Assembly (NCBI GenBank): GCA_032718475.1
Contig: JAUCBJ010000591.1
Location: 1 to 39,975, forward strand
DNA length: 39,975 nt
Origin: Nemertoderma westbladi
Lineage: Eukaryota; Xenacoelomorpha; Nemertodermatida; Nemertodermatidae
Direction of reading: 5' to 3'
The notes below the pieces were generated by a model. The model did no database searches, was not told the origin of the DNA, and worked only from the letters and a program-made list of their open reading frames with translations. A program made the position numbers and the translations under genes. Below, piece after piece: positions 1-12,702 of the stretch (positions are counted from its first letter, which is position 1; the number at the start of each line of letters is the position of its first letter).

Positions 1-474
1 ACACAGACAATTTGATGAATAACCAATCTAATGTAGTGAATGTAGATACCGATGAACTACAAGGTCTTGCAGGATAAACAGAGTTCAGTAGCAAATGACG
101 ATGATGGATGTTCATCTTACCGTGCTCCAGACACCTCAATACATGTAGATAGTTTCGCAGACGTTCAGTCTTCCTTACCTGTGTTACCTAGCAATGTGGA
201 GTTTTGTAGTTTGTCCAGACTACGTAAACTGCAGTTGGAAGATTCAAATATTAAGGTGATGGTAGAATATTTACAAACGGGAAATAAACCAGAATTTAAT
301 CGTAAGCTCTCTGAGTGTAAGAATATGGTAAAGTTACATACACAATATGTATTAGTAGATGGTATTCTATGTCACGTCTCGGATTGTAAGACAAATAAGA
401 CAATACAAGTAGTAGTACCTAAGTTACTACGTAGACAGAGTTGTTTTTCCAGAATGGCTTCATCCATTCAATAG
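1..474 (+). pseudogene. Ty3/gypsy-type Pol fragment (linker before integrase)
   Basis: A 140-codon open frame runs from the ATG at 52 to the stop at 472-474. Its second half, from about residue 57, has the pattern seen between RNase H and the integrase zinc-binding domain of Ty3/gypsy polyproteins: LRKLQLEDSNIKVMVEYL, then a tyrosine-containing strand, then VDGILCH and VVVPKLLRR. In intact elements the HHCC zinc finger follows directly. Here the similarity stops at about residue 128 and the frame runs into unrelated sequence and a stop. No RNase H is seen upstream, because the frame is closed by a TGA near the window start. It is a fragment and not a functional gene. The family assignment rests on remembered motif spacing only. 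Confidence 0.6.
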
Positions 475-1259
475 CTGACACAGTCTGTTTCACTGTGTAC
501 TACGGGTTGTACGTACAGTATGTGTAGGTTGCATCAGTGACTTATCTATATCTACTTCTACGGTATTTAGTTAGTTACTGTATATTTTAAATAGTGCAAT
601 CAAAAGTATCCATTCTCTGTTATTAAAATTTGTAACTTTGTTAAATTTGTAGTTCATTCTACTGCTGTACTGTATATACTTTAAATACTACATATCATAT
701 CCAAATATAAATATTTACAAAATATTTAATATTTTTATTTAAAAACATTTACGCAAAGTAACTGTTAATAATATGTCGCCTGTACGTTTGTCCATCATTG
801 TCATCGGTAGAAACAGCGGGTTCCGGCTGGTTTGCTTCTGTTGGCAAAGGTTCGAGCGGTTCATCTTCACTAAGTATTTACTTGGGAGTTTCGTGCAACC
901 GAACTTTATTTTTACTAAGTAAATACTTAGCCAAGTAAATACTTGGGCCCCTCAAGTAAATATTTGGCTTAACTAAGTATTTTTTCGTGCAACCCAGCCC
1001 AGTAGTAGTTTAGATTCGTGTTTCTTTTTGGATGTCTGACTGTCTGACGTATGTACAGATGTATTTCAGTATTTTGATTTATCTTTTTTGATTAGATTTA
1101 TCTGCAGTATTATGTTCTGATGTTATGAACTAACAAACTAATCGTTTTAGCCAGCCTGCCAGTTAACGGCAGATTTTCTTCAGGGAAACCAGAAAAACTA
1201 AGTGGTAGATTGCCACGGAACCCGGGTTCGACCTTATCCTGTTATCCAGCTTTCACACG
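475..1259. other. Non-coding AT-rich spacer
   Basis: I see no credible coding sequence here. It contains the palindrome cluster at 869-995 listed separately. A GGGTTCGACC motif near 1224-1233 resembles a Pol III B box and could be a SINE relic, but no A box was recognised upstream. Confidence 0.6.
869..995. repeat. Cluster of inverted AAGTA(T/A)(T/A)TACTT repeats
   Basis: Five copies of a short inverted motif occur within 127 bp: CTAAGTATTTACTTGG at about 870, CTAAGTAAATACTTAG at 915-930, CCAAGTAAATACTTGGG at 931-947, CAAGTAAATATTTGG at about 953, and a partial copy at 972. The outer edges are direct repeats of TTTCGTGCAACC (about 889-900 and 983-994). This looks like a small transposon end or a MITE relic. 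The family was not recognised. Confidence 0.6.
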
Positions 1260-1678
1260 AGTCAATCTAGCAAAAAACCCATAAGAAATTCGCAATCAAC
1301 CAAAACCAAATTTTTTAGGTTCTATATTATCTTGTTATTGCCCAAAAAAAAGTCTATAAAAAAATATGTTGCGGAACACATTAAATTTCATGCAAACATA
1401 TGTCCTATTTTTGCAATACCCAATAATTGCTCTTTTTTGATAATTGAGCTATTTGTTTGCTTAATTATAACAAGTTGCTTGGTAACTGCTCAATAGAACT
1501 ATTTCCTATTGTTAGTGATGTACAGCAGCTAGCTACTTTTTAGACAAATCACTACAACCACTTTAATATTATGTAGTAATTTTAACGTTCAGTTCTGTTT
1601 ATAAAATAATTTGCAGGTACAGTACTTTAAAAATTAAAATATATCCTAATCTTTTGTGATGGCTTTACAATTTTACAA
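1260..1678 (+). repeat. Left terminal inverted repeat of the 4.2 kb element
   Basis: This arm pairs with 5031-5492 in reverse complement. It includes GTTGCGGAACACATTAAATT and GATGGCTTTACAATTTT, both found inverted in the other arm. It lacks a segment of about 50 nt near 1582 that the right arm carries. Confidence 0.85.
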
Positions 1679-3277
1679 TATGGGAAGTTGGTGTGTTATA
1701 GGTACACCCCCCCCCCCCCCCCCCCACCCTGAAAAATTTTTATAATACCGGTAGATAGTTTTTTATATTTCTTTTATAAACAATAAACACATGTTCTGGA
1801 ACATGTTTGCTAATACATGTGTTCTAGAACAAATTTTATAAAAGCTTAAAAAATGTATAATATTTTATTAATGATGTTGCATTAGATGTCACGGGAATTA
1901 CATTTTCTAGAACAGTGTAAAATTACAATATTTTTCTTTAGCTAAGATTTACTACTATGAAGATTATAGCAATGACACGGCGATTATACACAAAGAAACC
2001 CCATTTGCCAATGTTCTGGACTTGCTTAGACGTTATTATCCTGTAATGTTTAAACTTAGTTTTCTATATAGAAAATATACAATAAAATAATTTTGTTTTT
2101 AGAAAAGTATTATATATTTTCTAGAGTCTTTCCAAGTATATATAACATTAGATCAATAGAAAGGAAATAAGACCAAAAAATTTATTTTCCTTTATTGTCA
2201 GATAAAATTGTCTTAGATTTTATTACATGTGTTGGAAGAGCATCGAAGTAGAACAGGTTTGCGTTATTATGCAAGTAATTTGAACAAAGTCCATGCACAC
2301 ACTCAAAAAGTTTTTGCAACTTTAGTGTCTGCAAGCCTTCCCTGGTTACTCCAAAACGGAACTCAATATCCAATATTAGTTTATGTAGTGAAGCGGCTCT
2401 CTAGTTACGTAGTAAATATTCGATAACACTATTATTTAACATTGAGTAAGTTTATATAACATGAATTCGTGTTTTATATCAATATGCCATAATACCACAA
2501 TGCACAAAGCGGGGTTGGTAATACAAAGTTTCCGGTATTACGGGTGCAGGTTGAGGCTTCCTAGCTGGGATCTTTGTGGGAAAATAACTGTAGTCGTCTT
2601 TCATATATACAGTACACTACCTACATCGTAACAACTATAGGGTAAACATCCGGGAAAGGATATAAGCAACACTGAGGAAAACACTAAAACATAGGGTCAC
2701 CCTATAGGTTGTAAGGACACGGGATGACATAGGGCCTCCCGATACATCCTACGTACACTGATCAAGCAAGTATGGTAGATTGCGCAACCACGTGATGACG
2801 TGAATTCATTTGACGGTTTGGCCGCTGGGCCTTAATGTTTGTTAACCTGAACTTTGTAAGTGACAAACATGGGGTGATAATTAATGCCGTTATACGACTA
2901 TCGACTATTAAGGCGATATATTGGTTTTTTGGGTCTCCGAAGTGCATAAGGATAAATCCCGTAACAATATTTATATATTATCTTTTATATGTTAAATTTA
3001 GATACCGGTATTGTATTTGTATTGAAATATATGTGGGAAGTTGCTAAAAAATATATATTGGAGTTATATATATATATATATACCTGTACAACAATTAACA
3101 ATTGAATAAATTAATGATTCTATGGATTTGTTTGGTATCTTAATATTTATTCAATCACTTCATCATCAATATAACCATCAATAAAGTAACAATGTATCAC
3201 CATCAATAAACCTTAAGTGAAAGTAACGGATCTTGATTGTGTTTTGTAGTTCTCCCCCTTTCATATTCCGCGAGACA

Positions 3278-3296
3278 GGGGGGGGGGGGGGGGGGG
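3278..3296 (+). repeat. Poly-G tract (19 nt)
   Basis: An uninterrupted run of G inside an AT-rich element. It is one of several long G/C homopolymers in the window. Confidence 0.9.
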
Positions 3297-3320
3297 AACT
3301 GGATACAAATCCCGCCTCAA

Positions 3321-3378
3321 TGTTAAATTCTCAATTTAAATGTTAAATTCTCAATTTAAATGTTAAATTCTCAATTTA
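3321..3378 (+). repeat. 20-bp tandem repeat, three copies
   Basis: The unit TGTTAAATTCTCAATTTAAA starts at 3321, 3341 and 3361. The last copy is incomplete. Confidence 0.9.
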
Positions 3379-3987
3379 GGGAAAGGAGCAGCTTACAGTG
3401 GCACGTTATTTTAACCAAAACAATAAACACGTTAACATTACAGTTTTATCAGTTACAGAACACGTTACAGTTTTATTTTTGAGAGTAATCAGCTGTTATT
3501 TGCGTCCAATTTCCCCTGGAGAGGGATGAATTTCTATTGCGTCCAGTTTCCCTCCCACCCACCCACCCCCCTATCTGTATTCCGCAGGCAATTGAACAGG
3601 ACATTTTGCAGCAGCAGCTGTTGGATTTCTGCAGCTGCATGCTACAGTAGTGTGGCACAACCTTTCTTGCAGTTGCAGCTAACTGCTTCCATTATCTCAG
3701 GTGGTCAAGGTGGCTGATCGGTTGTTTTGGGAAGAAGCTTCCCATCTATGAGCTTCCAACCCCAATCAATTGTATTTAAATCGGAAATCCTTTCTATACC
3801 TGTATCTGGAGGTATACACGATAGCTGTGATACTTTGCAGATTACAGCTGATGGCTTCAGTAACATTCGTCATCTGGGATGCCGTGGGGTATTTATTGTT
3901 AAATATTTCGTATTGAGATTTGCTTTTATCTCATTTTTTAAATTTTTAGGAGTTGTTTCTATTATGTGTTCCTTTTCCTTCTGTGCA

Positions 3988-4409
3988 TCAACATAATGTC
4001 AGATTATTTGGTACGTTTATAAAACTCACGGATGACTTTGTCCACATTTCAGTAAATGTAAAACCATTTGGTTTGCCGCAAACTTCAGAGATTACAATTT
4101 TATCAACAAAGTGATCTATAAGTTTATCTTTCATGTGTGTGAAACTGTAAACCTCATACCCGGTGTCTTTTAAATTTATTTCCATTATCCCTAGTATATC
4201 GCCGATTGTCAACTGTTACCCATCTTCCAAACGCTTAACAGCCTCCATAAATGCTTGTGATGTGTACGAACAATGTCTTCTGGCCGACCGACCTTAAATC
4301 TTTCGGTTTCTGATTGAGAGACATCGATGGCTTGCAATTTTCTCATCTTACGAAAAGTGACATCACATTCCGTATGGTACAGTTCCAACCTACTAGCAAA
4401 CATCAACAC
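3988..4409 (-). pseudogene. Decayed gene of unknown family inside the 4.2 kb element
   Basis: Two minus-strand open frames abut at 4209-4212: a 66-codon frame (4209-4409) ends in TGA overlapping the start of a 74-codon frame (3988-4212) in another phase, which suggests one gene broken by a frameshift. The first part holds VTFRKMRKLQAIDVS and GRPEDIVRTHHKHLWRLL. The second holds GYEVYSFTHMKDKLIDHF followed by VISEVCGKPNGFTF. The second pattern reminds me of an uncharacterised domain in invertebrate proteins (a strand pair with an xEICGKxNVVxF-like core), but this is recollection and not a match I can verify. It could be the element's own gene or captured sequence. No catalytic residues are recognised. 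Confidence 0.35.
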
Positions 4410-5030
4410 ATGATAAACTTGATAGAACTTATATTCTCCATGTATATCCTCTTTCGTGACATACCTAAATGGTGTCGTGTGAAAACAACTTGTTGAAAAG
4501 TTATTAAAATAATTGGAATTATTTGTATATTTATTGAAAAATTATTTGAAATTGTTTCTAATATTTTTGAATCATGTACAGTATGTATATTGCTCAATGT
4601 TAATATTTCGTACTAATAAATTATAATAGTCAATAACTAATTTTTTAATTTAATAAATAAATATTATATTATTTAAACAATTTAGGGGGGAGGGGTGATA
4701 TAATTTGTTTATAATTACAATAATATTTATTTATAATAAATTATAATAAATTTATAATAATTATTTATAATTATGTTCTAGAACATTCAATGTTGATTGA
4801 ATTAATTGTATGTATAATAAAATAAAAAAAATTTTAATATTTAATAAATCATCTTTTAAAAAATTACTAGCTAGTCGATTAGCTATTGTTCTAGAACACA
4901 ATATTTTTTTAAAATGTTGCAATGAAGTCAGTCAGTAGTGATATTATTACTATGAAAAAGTACATCATTTCATTAATTAATATCAAAATATCGAATGCGA
5001 CTGCATACGGATCTCTCTCTAGCCTTGAAA
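4410..5030. other. Non-coding AT-rich interior of the 4.2 kb element
   Basis: Mostly A/T with runs of TAATAAATTATAATAAA type. It holds TGTTCTAGAACA palindromes at 4774-4785 and 4887-4898. No gene is seen. Confidence 0.6.
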
Positions 5031-5492
5031 AAATTGTAAAGCCATCACAAAAGATTAGGATATCTTTTAAAGTACCTTCAAATTATTTTATAAACAGCAC
5101 TGAACGTTCAAAAAAGTCACATTGCTAATACAAACCCATAAAGAGTGTTTATAGAAAAATACTACATAATATTAAAGTGGTTGTACAGTACTGACTTGTC
5201 TAAAAAGTAGTTAGCTACTGTACATCACTAGAAATAGGAAATAGTTCTATTGAGCAGTTACCAAGCAGCTTGTGTTATAATTAAGCAAACAAATAGCTCC
5301 ATTATCAGAAAGAGCAATTATTGGGTATTGCAAAAATAGGACATATATTTGCATGAAATTTAATGTGTTCCGCAACATATATTTTTATAGACTTTTTTTT
5401 GGGCAATAACAAGATAATATAGAACCTAAAAAATTTGGTTTTGGTTGATTGCGATTCTTATGGGTTGACCCCCTTTTTTGGCTAGATTGACT
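5031..5492 (-). repeat. Right terminal inverted repeat of the 4.2 kb element
   Basis: Reverse complement of 1260-1678. It has an extra segment near 5113-5160 and small differences at the outer end (GGGTTGACCCCC near 5462). Confidence 0.85.
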
Positions 5493-5659
5493 GGACTATC
5501 AAAGAAAATGTTAGATCAGTGATTTTAAGCGCAATTTCCATTTTGAGGAGCAACACAGAAAACTACTTAGTCAGTAGAATCACCCCCGTCACATACGTGC
5601 ATGACAAACCACAATGCAGCCATGGGTAACCTTCGACATCAACATGCTTTCTCATTTAG

Positions 5660-8600
5660 ATATCACTTACATACTAATCTGTATGTGTAACGATTACATA
5701 CTAACCTGTATAACCATTATCACAGCTAGCTATGTGTAACGATTACATACTAACCTGTATAACCATTATCACAGCTAGCTATGTGTAACGATTACATACT
5801 AACCTGTATAACCATTATCACAGCTAGCTATGTGTAACGATTACATACTAACCTGTATAACCATTATCACAGCTAGCTATGTGTAACGATTACATACTAA
5901 CCTGTATAACCATTATCACAGCTAGCTATGTGTAACGATTACATACTAACCTGTATAACCATTATCACAGCTAGCTATGTGTAACGATTACATACTAACC
6001 TGTATAACCATTATCACAGCTAGCTATGTGTAACGATTACATACTAACCTGTATAACCATTATCACAGCTAGCTATGTGTAACGATTACATACTAACCTG
6101 TATAACCATTATCACATCTAGCTATGTGTAACGATTACATACTAACCTGTATAACCATTATCACAGCTAGCTATGTGTAACGATTACATACTAACCTGTA
6201 TAACCATTATCACAGCTAGCTATGTGTAACGATTACATACTAACCTGTATAACCATTATCACAGCTAGCTATGTGTAACGATTACATACTAACCTGTATA
6301 ACCATTATCACAGCTAGCTATGTGTAACGATTACATACTAACCTGTATAACCATTATCACAGCTAGCTATGTGTAACGATTACATACTAACCTGTATAAC
6401 CATTATCACAGCTAGCTATGTGTAACGATTACATACTAACCTGTATAACCATTATCACAACTAGCTATGTGTAACGATTACATACTAACCTGTATAACCA
6501 TTATCACAGCTAGCTATGTGTAACGATTACATACTAACCTGTATAACCATTATCACAGCTAGCTATGTGTAACGATTACATACTAACCTGTATAACCATT
6601 ATCACAACTAGCTATGTGTAACGATTACATACTAACCTGTATAACCATTATCACAGCTAGCTATGTGTAACGATTACATACTAACCTGTATAACCATTAT
6701 CACAGCTAGCTATGTGTAACGATTACATACTAACCTGTATAACCATTATCACAGCTAGCTATGTGTAACGATTACATACTAACCTGTATAACCATTATCA
6801 CAGCTAGCTATGGCCCCAACTACATACTAACCTGTATAACCATTATCACAGCTAGCTATGTGTAACGATTACATACTAACCTGTATAACCATTATCACAA
6901 CTAGCTATGTGTAACGATTACATACTAACCTGTATAACCATTATCACAGCTAGCTATGTGTAACGATTACATACTAACCTGTATAACCATTATCACAGCT
7001 AGCTATGGCCCCAACTACATACTAACCTGTATAACCATTATCACAGCTAGCTATGTGTAACGATTACATACTAACCTGTATAACCATTATCACAGCTAGC
7101 TATGTGTAACGATTACATACTAACCTGTATAACCATTATCACAGCTAGCTATGGCCCCAACTACATACTAACCTGTATAACCATTATCACAGCTAGCTAT
7201 GTGTAACGATTACATACTAACCTGTATAACCATTATCACAGCTAGCTATGTGTAACGATTACATACTAACCTGTATAACCATTATCACAGCTAGCTATGG
7301 CCCCAACTACATACTAACCTGTATAACCATTATCACAGCTAGCTATGTGTAACGATTACATACTAACCTGTATAACCATTATCACAGCTAGCTATGTGTA
7401 ACGATTACATACTAACCTGTATAACCATTATCACAGCTAGCTATGTGTAACGATTACATACTAACCTGTATAACCATTATCACAGCTAGCTATGGCCCCA
7501 ACTACATACTAACCTGTATAACCATTATCACAGCTAGCTATGTGTAACGATTACATACTAACCTGTATAACCATTATCACAGCTAGCTATGTGTAACGAT
7601 TACATACTAACCTGTATAACCATTATCACAGCTAGCTATGTGTAACGATTACATACTAACCTGTATAACCATTATCACAGCTAGCTATGTGTAACGATTA
7701 CATACTAACCTGTATAACCATTATCACAGCTAGCTATGTGCCCCAACTACATACTAACCTGTATAACCATTATCACAGCTAGCTATGTGTAACGATTACA
7801 TACTAACCTGTATAACCATTATCACAGCTAGCTATGTGTAACGATTACATACTAACCTGTATAACCATTATCACAGCTAGCTATGTGTAACGATTACATA
7901 CTAACCTGTATAACCATTATCACAGCTAGCTATGTGTAACGATTACATACTAACCTGTATAACCATTATCACAGCTAGCTATGTGTAACGATTACATACT
8001 AACCTGTATAACCATTATCACAGCTAGCTATGTGTAACGATTACATACTAACCTGTATAACCATTATCACAGCTAGCTATGTGTAACGATTACATACTAA
8101 CCTGTATAACCATTATCACAGCTAGCTATGTGTAACGATTACATACTAACCTGTATAACCATTATCACAGCTAGCTATGTGTAACGATTACATACTAACC
8201 TGTATAACCATTATCACAGCTAGCTATGTGTAACGATTACATACTAACCTGTATAACCATTATCACAGCTAGCTATGTGTAACGATTACATACTAACCTG
8301 TATAACCATTATCACAGCTAGCTATGTGCCCAACGATACATACTAACCTGTATAACCATTATCACAGCTAGCTATGTGTAACGATTACATACTAACCTGT
8401 ATAACCATTATCACAGCTAGCTATGTGTAACGATTACATACTAACCTGTATAACCATTATCACAGCTAGCTATGTGTAACGATTACATACTAACCTGTAT
8501 AACCATTATCACAGCTAGCTATGTGTAACGATTACATACTAACCTGTATAACCATTATCACAGCTAGCTATGTGTAACGATTACATACTAACCTGTATAA

Positions 8601-9262
8601 CCATTATCACAGCTAGCTATGTGTAACGATTACATACTAACCTGTATAACCATTATCACAGCTAGCTATGTGTAACGATTACATACTAACCTGTATAACC
8701 ATTATCACAGCTAGCTATGTGTAACGATTACATACTAACCTGTATAACCATTATCACAGCTAGCTATGTGTAACGATTACATACTAACCTGTATAACCAT
8801 TATCACAGCTAGCTATGTGTAACGATTACATACTAACCTGTATAACCATTATCACAGCTAGCTATGTGTAACGATTACATACTAACCTGTATAACCATTA
8901 TCACAGCTAGCTATGTGTAACGATTACATACTAACCTGTATAACCATTATCACAGCTAGCTATGTGTAACGATTACATACTAACCTGTATAACCATTATC
9001 ACAGCTAGCTATGTGTAACGATTACATACTAACCTGTATAACCATTATCACAGCTAGCTATGTGTAACGATTACATACTAACCTGTATAACCATTATCAC
9101 AGCTAGCTATGTGTAACGATTACATACTAACCTGTATAACCATTATCACAGCTAGCTATGTGTAACGATTACATACTAACCTGTATAACCATTATCACAG
9201 CTAGCTATGTGTAACGATTACATACTAACCTGTATAACCATTATCACAGCTAGCTATGGCCC
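5660..9262 (+). repeat. 49-bp satellite array, about 73 copies
   Basis: The unit is 49 bp and reads from ATGTGTAACGATTACATACT through CTGTATAACCATTATCACAG to CTAGCT. Counting from the first ATGTG at 5683 to the last ATGG at 9256 gives 73 units, after allowing for five units 1 nt shorter and one 1 nt longer. Copies are almost identical. A variant head, ATGGCCCCAACTACAT, marks units at 6810, 7005, 7151, 7297 and 7492 (spacing 4, 3, 3 and 4 units), and a related ATGTGCCCCAACTACAT occurs at 7736. A partial diverged copy precedes 5683. There is no coding potential. Confidence 0.97.
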
Positions 9263-9465
9263 CAACTTTACTTTTTTTCGTTTTCGATTCCTTTTTTGAT
9301 TTACCTGATCTGCATTTTAATGAGCAACAACGCAATGCCATTGAAAGTCCTGGGGAAATAACATATATATTTGTTATTTTGTTATTTTATTTATATAACA
9401 TATAGCTGTATAAACCGAACAATTCGCCATATAACTATTTATTACACTTTAAATTATGAATGCTT
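9263..9465. other. Spacer between two satellites
   Basis: About 200 bp of AT-rich single-copy-looking sequence separates the 49-bp and 13-bp arrays. No gene is seen. Confidence 0.6.
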
Positions 9466-12400
9466 AAATATACCAACTAAATATACCAACTAAATATACC
9501 AACTACTCATGCCAAATAAATATACCAACTACTCATCCCAAATAAATATACCAACTACTCATCCCAACTAAATATACCAACTAAATATACCAACTACTCA
9601 TCCCAACTAAATATACCAACTACTCATCCCAAATAAATATACCAACTACTCATCCCAAATAAATATACCAACTACTCATCCCAACTAAATATACCAACTA
9701 AATATACCAACTACTCATCCCAAATAAATATACCAACTACTCATCCCAACTAAATATACCAACTAAATATACCAACTACTCGTCCCAACTAAATATACCA
9801 ACTAAATATACCAACTAAATATACCAACTACTCATCCCAACTAAATATACCAACTACTCATCCCAACTAAATATACCAACTAAATATACAAACTACTCAT
9901 CCCAACTAAATATACCAACTACTCATCCCAAATAAATATACCAACTACTCATCCCAACTAAATATACCAACTAAATATACCAACTACTCATCCCAACTAA
10001 ATATACCAACTACTCATCCCAAATAAATATACCAACTACTCATCCCAAATAAATATACCAACTACTCATCCCAACTAAATATACCAACTAAATATACCAA
10101 CTACTCATCCCAAATAAATATACCAACTACTCATCCCAACTAAATATACCAACTAAATATACCAACTACTCATCCCAACTAAATATACCAACTACTCATC
10201 CCAAATAAATATACCAACTACTCATCCCAAATAAATATACCAACTACTCATCCCAACTAAATATACCAACTAAATATACCAACTACTCATCCCAAATAAA
10301 TATACCAACTACTCATCCCAACTAAATATACCAACTAAATATACCAACTACTCGTCCCAACTAAATATACCAACTAAATATACCAACTAAATATACCAAC
10401 TACTCATCCCAACTAAATATACCAACTACTCATCCCAACTAAATATACCAACTAAATATACAAACTACTCATCCCAACTAAATATACCAACTACTCATCC
10501 CAAATAAATATACCAACTACTCATCCCAACTAAATATACCAACTAAATATACCAACTACTCATCCCAACTAAATATACCAACTACTCATCCCAAATAAAT
10601 ATACCAACTACTCATCCCAAATAAATATACCAACTACTCATCCCAACTAAATATACCAACTAAATATACCAACTACTCATCCCAAATAAATATACCAACT
10701 ACTCATCCCAACTAAATATACCAACTAAATATACCAACTACTCATCCCAACTAAATATACCAACTACTCATCCCAAATAAATATACCAACTACTCATCCC
10801 AAATAAATATACCAACTACTCATCCCAACTAAATATACCAACTAAATATACCAACTACTCATCCCAAATAAATATACCAACTACTCATCCCAACTAAATA
10901 TACCAACTAAATATACCAACTACTCGTCCCAACTAAATATACCAACTAAATATACCAACTAAATATACCAACTACTCATCCCAACTAAATATACCAACTA
11001 CTCATCCCAACTAAATATACCAACTAAATATACAAACTACTCATCCCAACTAAATATACCAACTACTCATCCCAAATAAATATACCAACTACTCATCCCA
11101 ACTAAATATACCAACTAAATATACCAACTACTCATCCCAACTAAATATACCAACTACTCATCCCAACTAAATATACCAACTACTCATCCCAACTAAATAT
11201 ACCAACTAAATATACCAACTACTCATCCCAAATAAATATACCAACTAAATATACCAACTACTCATCGCAACTAAATATACCAACTAAATATACCAACTAC
11301 TCATCCCAACTAAATATACCAACTAAATATACCAACTACTCATCCCAAATAAATATACCAACTAAATATACCAACTACTCATCCCAAATAAATATACCAA
11401 CTAAATATACCAACTACTCATCCCAACTAAATATACCAACTACTCATCCCAAATAAATATACCAACTACTCATCCCAACTAAATATACCAACTAAATATA
11501 CCAACTACTCATCCCAACTAAATATACCAACTACTCATCCCAACTAAATATACCAACTACTCATCCCAACTAAATATACCAACTAAATATACCAACTACT
11601 CATCCCAACTAAATATACCAACTAAATATACCAACTACTCATCCCAACTAAATATACCAACTACTCATCCCAACTAAATATACCAACTAAATATACCAAC
11701 TACTCATCCCAACTAAATATACCAACTACTCATCCCAACTAAATATACCAACTACTCATCCCAACTAAATATACCAACTAAATATACCAACTACTCATCC
11801 CAACTAAATATACCAACTACTCATCCCAACTAAATATACCAACTAAATATACCAACTACTCATCCCAAATAAATATACCAACTAAATATACCAACTACTC
11901 ATCCCAAATAAATATACCAACTAAATATACCAACTACTCATCCCAACTAAATATACCAACTACTCATCCCAAATAAATATACCAACTACTCATCCCAACT
12001 AAATATACCAACTAAATATACCAACTACTCATCCCAACTAAATATACCAACTAAATATACCAACTACTCATCCCAAATTAATATACCAACTAAATATACC
12101 AACTACTCATCCCAAATAAATATACCAACTACTCATCCCAAATAAATATACCAACTACTCATCCCAATTAAATATACCAACTACTCATCCCAAATAAATA
12201 TACCAACTACTCATCCCAATTAAATATACCAACTACTCATCCCAAATAAATATACCAACTACTCATCCCAATTAAATATACCAACTACTCATCCCAAATA
12301 AATATACCAACTACTCATCCCAAATAAATATACCAACTAAATATACCAACTACTCATCCCAAGTAAATATACCAACTACTCATCCCAACTAAATATACCA

Positions 12401-12702
12401 ACTAAATATACCAACTACTCATCCCAAATAAATATACCAACTACTCATACCAAATAAATATACCAACTAAATATACCAACTACTCATCCCAAATAAATAT
12501 ACCAACTAAATATACCAACTAAATATACCAACTACTCATCCCAAATAAATATACCAACTAAATATACCAACTACTCATCCCAACTAAATATACCAACTAC
12601 TCATCCCAACTAAATATACCAACTAAATATACCAACTACTCATCCCAACTAAATATACCAACTACTCATCCCAACTAAATATACCAACCACTCATCCCAA
12701 AT
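9466..12702 (+). repeat. 13-bp two-variant satellite array, 249 units, 572-bp higher-order repeat
   Basis: The array is built of two 13-mers: A = AAATATACCAACT and B = ACTCATCCCAACT, with B sometimes ending in AAAT. They share the CCAACT tail. A occurs once, twice or three times before each B. The length of 3237 bp equals 249 x 13 exactly, so indels are essentially absent. Marker variants recur at a fixed distance: the B variant with CGTCCC at 9781, 10353 and 10925, and the A variant with TACAAACT at 9887, 10459 and 11031. Both give 572 bp, which is 44 units, so there is a higher-order repeat of at least about 2.5 copies. The distal part, after about 11100, is less regular. Confidence 0.97.

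Larger units (their letters stand above)
1679..3987. other. Non-coding interior of the 4.2 kb element
   Basis: Only short open frames of about 60-90 codons are present, with no recognisable domain. The stretch contains a C run at 1707-1725, HSE-like palindromes at 1789-1831, a TA dinucleotide run near 3068-3081, and an imperfect inverted pair CAACTATAGGGT / ACCCTATAGGTTG at about 2630 and 2700. The overlapping open frames on both strands at 2182-2426 were considered but not accepted as a gene. Confidence 0.5.
1260..5492. mobile_element. 4.2 kb element with long terminal inverted repeats
   Basis: The sequence from 1260 inward and the reverse complement of the sequence ending at 5492 match for more than 400 bp with few substitutions and an indel of about 50 nt. 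The shared outer terminus is AGTCAATCTAGC. No target-site duplication is obvious: the left flank is TTTCACACG and the right flank is GGACTATCA. The interior is AT-rich and holds a decayed minus-strand gene at 3988-4409, a 19-nt C run at 1707, a 19-nt G run at 3278, a three-copy 20-bp repeat, and TGTTCTAGAACA palindromes. Long inverted repeats around decayed content suggest a degenerate DNA transposon. The superfamily is not determined. Confidence 0.8.

Noticed and set aside
2182-2426. Overlapping open frames on both strands inside the 4.2 kb element (EFRFGVTREGLQTL on minus; HAHTQKVFATLVSASLPW on plus)
   Set aside because: The minus frame vaguely recalls the start of a Harbinger-type transposase, but it is only 63 codons, lacks DDE residues and has no partner frame nearby.
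3473-3717. Cysteine/glutamine-rich frames on both strands
   Set aside because: Short, compositionally driven by GCAGCAGCTG-type sequence, with no domain.
5660-12702. CRISPR array
   Set aside because: The arrays are head-to-tail tandem repeats with no unique spacers, in animal-type DNA. They are satellites.
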